Source: Streptomyces hawaiiensis
GTDB taxonomy: Bacteria; Actinomycetota; Actinomycetes; Streptomycetales; Streptomycetaceae
Length of the DNA stretch: 64,000 nucleotides
NCBI RefSeq assembly: GCF_004803895.1
Contig: NZ_CP021978.1
Coordinates: 8,370,001-8,434,000 of the forward strand
Direction: 5' to 3'
This document shows positions 59,581 to 64,000 of this stretch, piece after piece; the stretch's first letter is position 1; each line of letters starts with the position of its first letter. The translations under genes were made by a program, and so were the position numbers. Under the pieces are notes generated by a model. It was given only the letters and a program-made list of their open reading frames with translations, did not search any database and was not told the origin of the DNA.

Positions 59581-59886
59581 GCCCTTCCGCTCGCGCCCTT
59601 CGATCGCGGACCGCAGCCAGATCTCCCGCTCGAAGACCAAGTGCCCCTACGTCCCGCCGGGCGGCACGGGAACGGAGTCGTGCCTGTTTTCGAACCTTGG
59701 GCCTGGGACGGCTGCGACTGAGCGCCGCAGCCATTTCATTGAGTGCTTCGGTGAGCTGTGAGCGCGCATCCGTGACGATTGCGGCCGGTGCGTCGGCGGT
59801 CCGTACTTCGTCGAGGCGATCCTTCACGCAACCATGGTCGGGACCATGTGAGTCGTCGGTTGATCTCTTGAGGGGCAGAGGCGCGT
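59581..59886. other. Non-coding stretch upstream of the LysR gene
   Basis: About 300 bases with no recognisable protein. It may contain further debris of the serine hydrolase and must hold the LysR-gene promoter. The GC content drops towards the right end. A GAGGGGCAGAGG lies just before the LysR start. Confidence 0.4.
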
Positions 59887-60771
59887 ATGGACATTCGGCA
59901 GCTGGAGTACTTCCTTGCGATTGTCGATCGTGGGGGGTTCAACCGTGCGGCCTCGGCTCTGTACGTGTCGCAGCCGTCGCTGTCGCAGGCCGTGCGGGCA
60001 CTGGAGCGTGATCTCGGCTCCGAGCTCTTCCATCGCATTGGGCGCAGAGCAGTGCTGACGGAGGCCGGAAGGGCCCTGATCGAGCCTGCCCGGGAGGCCG
60101 TGCGGAGTCTGGAGACGGCGCGGGCGAGTGTCGCGGCGGTGCATGAGCTGCGTGAGGGGCGCCTGGACATGGCGTCGATGCCGTCGCAGGCGGTGGAGCC
60201 GCTGACGACCTTGGTGAGTGCCTTCAGTCACCGGTATCCCGGCGTCTCTGTGGCCATCCATGCGGTGTTCACATCGCGTGATGTGATCGACATGGTGCGC
60301 ACCGGGGCCGTGGAGTTGGGGCTCCTGGCGTCCGCGGGTCCGGTCTCCGACAAGGAGGTCGTCTCACATGCGCTGGGGCGGCAGCGTTTTGTGCTGGTGG
60401 TGCCGGCCGACGGCCCGTTCTCCGGTCGGACGGCGGTGGAGTGCCGGGAGCTCGCGGGACAGCGACTGATCGTCGGGCAGTCGGGCACCGGGATGCGCGC
60501 CTACGTCGACGCGCTGCGGGAGCAGGGCATCGAGTTCACGGTCGCCGCGGAGACCGAGCACCGGGTGTCGCTCATGCCCCTGGTACTGGCCGGGGTCGGG
60601 CTCGCGGTGGTCACGGATGCCTGGCGGGACCTCGCCCGGCGACTGGGCGCCCGCGTCCTGGACATCGAGCCGGAGACCACCTTGGACATCGCCCTCGTCA
60701 GCCGCCGCGGCAGCCTGTCGCCCGCGGCCGCCGCGTTCGTCACGGCCGCGACCTCGGCAGGCCATAGCTGA
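59887..60771 (+). CDS. LysR family transcriptional regulator
   Basis: The 294-residue protein begins MDIRQLEYFLAIVDRGGFNR, then AASALYVSQPSLSQAVRALE (helix-turn-helix) and ERDLGSELFHRIGRRAVLTE. The effector domain follows (GRLDMASMPSQAVEPLTTLV, DKEVVSHALGRQRFVLVVPA, VAAETEHRVSLMPLVLAGVG). It lies on the same strand as the catabolic genes that follow, 73 bases before the first one, so it may be co-transcribed with or activate them. Confidence 0.92.
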   Translation: MDIRQLEYFLAIVDRGGFNRAASALYVSQPSLSQAVRALERDLGSELFHRIGRRAVLTEAGRALIEPAREAVRSLETARASVAAVHELREGRLDMASMPSQAVEPLTTLVSAFSHRYPGVSVAIHAVFTSRDVIDMVRTGAVELGLLASAGPVSDKEVVSHALGRQRFVLVVPADGPFSGRTAVECRELAGQRLIVGQSGTGMRAYVDALREQGIEFTVAAETEHRVSLMPLVLAGVGLAVVTDAWRDLARRLGARVLDIEPETTLDIALVSRRGSLSPAAAAFVTAATSAGHS

Positions 60772-60844
60772 TAGGCACCGCTTATAAGGGAGATCCGCTT
60801 TGCGTCTTGGACGCCTCACGGACCGCCTTGTTGCAATCAACGGC

Positions 60845-61903
60845 ATGACGACGAACCACCGCATTGCCCTGATCCCCGGCGACGGCATCGGCGCCGAGGT
60901 ACTGCCCCCGGCGCAGCTGGTGCTCGATGTTCTCGGCCGCCGCCACGGCTTCAGCCTGTCCTACACCTCGTACGACTGGTCGTGCGAGCGGTACCTTCGG
61001 GAGGGCGCCATGATGCCCGCCGACGGGATCGACCAGCTGCGCGACAAGGACGCGATCCTGCTGGGCGCGGTGGGATACCCGGGGGTGCCCGACCATGTCT
61101 CGCTGTGGGGGCTGCTGATCCCCATCCGGCGCAGCTTCCGCCAGTACGTCAATCTCCGGCCCATCCGTGTCTTCGAAGGCATCGAAAGCCCGGTGCGCGG
61201 TGCCCGGCCGGGCGAGGTCGACTTCGTTGTCGTGCGCGAGAACATGGAAGGCGAGTACAGCGAGGTCGGCGGCCGGCTCAACAGCGGCTTCCCGGACGAG
61301 ATCGCCGTACAGGAGGCCGTGTTCACCCGGGCCGGCGTCACTCGCGTGCTGGACTACGCCTTCACGCTCGCCTCCCGGCGTGGCGGCCGCCTGACCTCCG
61401 CGACCAAGTCGAACGGCATCGTGCACACCATGCCGTTCTGGGACCAGCTCGTCGCCGAGCGGGCCGCCTCGTTCCCGCAGGTCGCCTGGGACCAGGAGCA
61501 CATCGACGCGCTCGCGGCCAAGTTCGTCCTCGAGCCGGCCCGCTTCGACGTCGTCGTCGCCTCCAACCTGTTTGGCGACATCCTCAGCGACCTCGCGGCC
61601 GCGGTCGCCGGATCCATCGGCGTCGCCCCGGCGGCCAACCTCAACCCCGAGCGGGACTTCCCCTCGATGTTCGAGCCGGTGCACGGCTCCGCGCCCGACA
61701 TCGCGGGCCAGGGCATCGCCAACCCGCTGGGCGCGATCTGGTCCGCGGCCATGATGCTCGACCACCTCGGCCATCCCGCCGCGGCCAAGGACATCACGGA
61801 CGCGATCACGTCGGTCCTGGCCAAGACCGACGCCCGCACCCGTGACTTGGGCGGAACCGCGACCACCGCCGAGTTCACCGACAAGCTGATCGAGCTCCTC
61901 TGA
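60845..61903 (+). CDS. Tartrate dehydrogenase / isopropylmalate dehydrogenase family decarboxylating enzyme
   Basis: ATG 60845 gives 352 residues starting MTTNHRIALIPGDGIGAEVL. A TTG at 60800 with AAGGGAG seven bases upstream is an alternative start. Family motifs are ILLGAVGYPGVPDHVSLWGL, LRPIRVFEGIESPVRGA, FVVVRENMEGEYSEVGGRLN (substrate Arg and Tyr), TSATKSNGIVHTMPFWDQL (Lys), FDVVVASNLFGDILSDLAAA (metal Asp) and FEPVHGSAPDIAGQGIANPL (NAD). The GxPxHVSLWGLLxPIRR and ENMEGEYS pattern fits tartrate/D-malate dehydrogenases better than LeuB. Confidence 0.88.
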   Translation: MTTNHRIALIPGDGIGAEVLPPAQLVLDVLGRRHGFSLSYTSYDWSCERYLREGAMMPADGIDQLRDKDAILLGAVGYPGVPDHVSLWGLLIPIRRSFRQYVNLRPIRVFEGIESPVRGARPGEVDFVVVRENMEGEYSEVGGRLNSGFPDEIAVQEAVFTRAGVTRVLDYAFTLASRRGGRLTSATKSNGIVHTMPFWDQLVAERAASFPQVAWDQEHIDALAAKFVLEPARFDVVVASNLFGDILSDLAAAVAGSIGVAPAANLNPERDFPSMFEPVHGSAPDIAGQGIANPLGAIWSAAMMLDHLGHPAAAKDITDAITSVLAKTDARTRDLGGTATTAEFTDKLIELL

Positions 61904-62074
61904 GCCGTCTCCCCTGCCTCAACGGGCAACAAAGCATGGTTTGACGTGCAGGTTTCCCGGGCGGAAAGTGAACTCCATCCCCAGCGGGGCCCGAACCGGA
62001 AAGTGCCCCACAGTGTCCGCACGGTGCCGGCGCCCGACTACCACCCAGACCACACCATCGAAAGGAGCGACCTC

Positions 62075-63226
62075 ATGCGCATCCAGAAGCGTGTCGCCGT
62101 CATCGGTGCCGGCAGTATGGGCAGCCAGACCATGTGGCGTCTGGCCGCCCGCGGGGCCGAGGTCATCGGCTACGACCGGTACGCCCCGGGGCACGACCGT
62201 GGAGCGGCCGGGGGCGAGAGCCGCATGTTCCGAGCCGTCCACCTCGGCGACGCCAGATACACTCCGCTGCTGAAGCTCGCGGACGGGCTGTGGGAACAGC
62301 TCCAGGCGGAGACGAGCCGGTCGCTGCGACGCCGCAGCGGCTGCCTCGTGATGGGAGAGACCGCCTCACGGGACATGCAACTACTCCTCTCCGCCAGCGC
62401 CGCCCATGGTCTGGATCACGAGGTACTGGACCACGACGCCCTCGCCCGTCGCTACCCGCAGCATCGTCTCGCGGCCGGGCACACCGCCATCCTCGACCGG
62501 CAGGGCTCCATCATCAGGCCGGAGGCGTCGATCCAGGCCGCCGCGGGGCGTGCCGAGCAGCTGGGCGCCCGGCTGCACCGCCACACCCCGGTGCGGGAGA
62601 TCGTCCCCGCGGCTGGAGGCGGCGTGCAGATCGTCACCGACCACGGCACGGACCACGTGGACGCCGCCGTGGTGACCGTGGGCCCCTGGATCAACACCCT
62701 GCTCCCGGACCTCCCACGGACCGTCGAGGTCCGCCGGGTGATCTGCTCCTGGCACCTGCCCACCCGCCACGACTGGTTCGCGGGCGGCGCTCCCGCCTTC
62801 TTGCGCGGCACACCCCACGACTGCTTCGGCATCCCGTCGCCCGACGGCATCTCCGTCAAGCTCGGTCTGTCCTTCAGGTACCACGCGTCGGTGCCCGAGC
62901 CCGAACGGCTCGACCGTACGGTCCGCCCCGAAGAACTCAACGTCTTCCACGAGCTCATCAGTGAACTCATGCCCGACCTGAACCCCGACCCCATCAGGAC
63001 GTCGGCCTACATGGAGGGCTACACGAATCCGCCTGGTTCGCCGTCCGGGTACCCGCTCGTAGGCCATCTCCCCGGCGAGGACGACATCATCGTCATGGCC
63101 GGATTCTCCGGCAGCGGCTTCAAGTTCTCGCCCGCGATGGGCGAGATCGGCGCCGACCTGGCACTCGACGGCACCACGACGCACCCCATCGACTTCCTCG
63201 CTCCGGCAGGAGTCGGCGCCGCCTGA
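62075..63226 (+). CDS. FAD-dependent amine oxidase, MSOX/SolA family (N-methyl amino acid oxidase-like)
   Basis: ATG 62075 follows AAAGGAG. The 383-residue protein starts with the FAD motif RVAVIGAGSMGSQTMWRLAA and has GESRMFRAVHLGDARYTPLL, IIRPEASIQAAAGRAEQLGA, VVTVGPWINTLLPDLPRTVE and VMAGFSGSGFKFSPAMGEIG, all typical of monomeric sarcosine oxidase and N-methyltryptophan oxidase. The cysteine that anchors FAD covalently in that family is not found; the region reads TSAYMEGYTNPPGSPSGYPL instead. FAD may therefore be bound non-covalently. Substrate unknown; it lies between tartrate-dehydrogenase-like and HAD genes on the same strand. Confidence 0.86.
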   Translation: MRIQKRVAVIGAGSMGSQTMWRLAARGAEVIGYDRYAPGHDRGAAGGESRMFRAVHLGDARYTPLLKLADGLWEQLQAETSRSLRRRSGCLVMGETASRDMQLLLSASAAHGLDHEVLDHDALARRYPQHRLAAGHTAILDRQGSIIRPEASIQAAAGRAEQLGARLHRHTPVREIVPAAGGGVQIVTDHGTDHVDAAVVTVGPWINTLLPDLPRTVEVRRVICSWHLPTRHDWFAGGAPAFLRGTPHDCFGIPSPDGISVKLGLSFRYHASVPEPERLDRTVRPEELNVFHELISELMPDLNPDPIRTSAYMEGYTNPPGSPSGYPLVGHLPGEDDIIVMAGFSGSGFKFSPAMGEIGADLALDGTTTHPIDFLAPAGVGAA

Positions 63227-63342
63227 CCCCCGGCGATTGTCGACGGCATCACCCTCCACCTGCACATCTCTGTCAGAGCATGTCCGAAAAGGGCCAGGCC
63301 GGCGGTAACCAGTTCCCCCAAACAAGAAAGCGGAGCACTTCC

Positions 63343-64000
63343 ATGCCCATTCCCTCGTTCCAGTTCCGCCCGAAGTACGTCTCGTTCGACTGCTACGGCA
63401 CGTTGATCGAGTGGCCGATGACCCCCATCACCCATGAACTCGTCGGCGACCAGATCCCGGCCGAGCAGTGGAACCAGTTCGTCAAGGAGTTCCGGGGCTA
63501 CCGCTACGACCAGGTCCGCGGCGAGTACTACGCCTACGAGCAGGTGCTGCAGGACTCCTTCGAGCGGGTCTGCCGCAAGTGGGGTGTGAAGGCGGGCCCG
63601 GACGCGGGCAAGCGGCTCGCCGACGGCGTGCGCAGCTGGGGCCCGCACGCCGACATTCCCGAGCCGCTCAAGAAGATGGGCGAGAACTACAAGCTGGTCA
63701 TCCTCTCCAACGCCGATGACTCCTTCCTCGAGGAGAGCGTGCCCCGGCTCGGGGCGGACTTCCACGCGGTCTACACGGCGGAACAGGCCGGCTACTACAA
63801 GCCCCGTTACGCCGCTTTCGAGTACATGCTCGACCAGCTCGACGCGTCTCCCGAGGACTTCGTGCACGTCTCCTCGCACACCCGCTACGACCTGATGCCG
63901 ATGCACGACATGGGCTTCCGCAACCTGGTCCTCCTGGACCGCGGCTGCGACCCGGTCACCCACGGCTACGACTACGTGACGGTGAAGTCCCTGGACGAGC
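63343..64000 (+). CDS. Haloacid dehalogenase, type II (HAD family), cut by window end
   Basis: ATG 63343 follows GCGGAGC. The visible 219 residues have the HAD type II pattern: VSFDCYGTLIEWPMTPITHE (nucleophile Asp in FDCYGTL), LVILSNADDSFLEESVPRLG (motif II Ser/Asn), EQAGYYKPRYAAFEYMLDQL (motif III Lys) and VHVSSHTRYDLMPMHDMGFR (motif IV, with Asp further on). It resembles L-2-haloacid dehalogenases, though many members act on other substrates. The gene continues past 64000. It is the third gene of the LysR-linked run. Confidence 0.9.
   Translation, partial: MPIPSFQFRPKYVSFDCYGTLIEWPMTPITHELVGDQIPAEQWNQFVKEFRGYRYDQVRGEYYAYEQVLQDSFERVCRKWGVKAGPDAGKRLADGVRSWGPHADIPEPLKKMGENYKLVILSNADDSFLEESVPRLGADFHAVYTAEQAGYYKPRYAAFEYMLDQLDASPEDFVHVSSHTRYDLMPMHDMGFRNLVLLDRGCDPVTHGYDYVTVKSLDE

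Noticed and set aside
1..64000. Mobile element or genomic island boundaries
   Set aside because: No transposase, integrase, tRNA-associated direct repeat or terminal inverted repeats were found despite several broken genes.

Overview
The window is a stretch of high-GC actinobacterial chromosome, almost certainly from a Streptomyces. It carries a chaplin, DUF5709 and DUF5133 proteins, a TgmA/TgmB graspetide pair, Tat-exported pectin enzymes, many GTG starts and strong third-position GC bias. No rRNA, tRNA, CRISPR array, transposase or integrase was seen. The mix of secreted hydrolases, sugar-uptake genes, regulators and broken genes looks like accessory or arm-proximal chromosome rather than core.

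Layout. 1-6.9 kb: the end of a DUF5709 gene, a small protein, a chaplin, a membrane PP2C phosphatase, a GNAT, a frameshifted small gene, a Gfo/Idh oxidoreductase, and a HelR-type helicase preceded by a rifamycin-associated element (RAE). 7-13.1 kb: a LacI-controlled cyclitol/sugar block (isomerase, dehydrogenase, MFS transporter, eroded isomerase, orphan binding lipoprotein) with the same 16-bp operator at two promoters. 13.4-19.3 kb: VOC protein, aldo/keto reductase, two secreted alpha/beta hydrolases (one a cutinase) and a PucR-type regulator. 19.4-27.7 kb: a four-gene operon on the minus strand, acyl-CoA carboxylase beta subunit > fatty-acyl-AMP ligase > ACP-KS-AT-ACP-TE polyketide synthase > antigen-85-like esterase. 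This is the parts list of mycobacterial mycolate condensation (AccD4/FadD32/Pks13/Ag85) and is the most interesting locus here.

28-43.7 kb: aldo/keto reductase, an ABC-exporter fragment, DUF5133 protein, GlxA-type regulator with a divergent membrane protein, the graspetide pair, a YkvA-like protein, a repeat-containing membrane protein, a three-subunit PaoABC-like molybdenum hydroxylase, a deletion scar between two regulator genes, tautomerase, anti-sigma-type kinase and PPK2. 44-58.4 kb: plant-polysaccharide genes (two GH43, one with AbfB; PL11, GH53 and two SGNH esterases for rhamnogalacturonan-I) mixed with SDR, cupin, aquaglyceroporin, a second-site FolE, a PLP decarboxylase and a divergent MarR regulator. 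58.4-64 kb: two pseudogenes, then a LysR-linked catabolic run (tartrate-dehydrogenase-like, MSOX-like oxidase, HAD dehalogenase cut by the window end).

Several conserved genes (near 3535, 8608, 12880 and 23815) are interrupted by single-base indels in C/G runs. That pattern fits uncorrected sequencing errors as well as real decay. Other lesions (internal deletion near 10740, the 40.9 kb junction, an in-frame TAG at 58875, truncated ABC and serine-hydrolase genes) look like real pseudogenisation.
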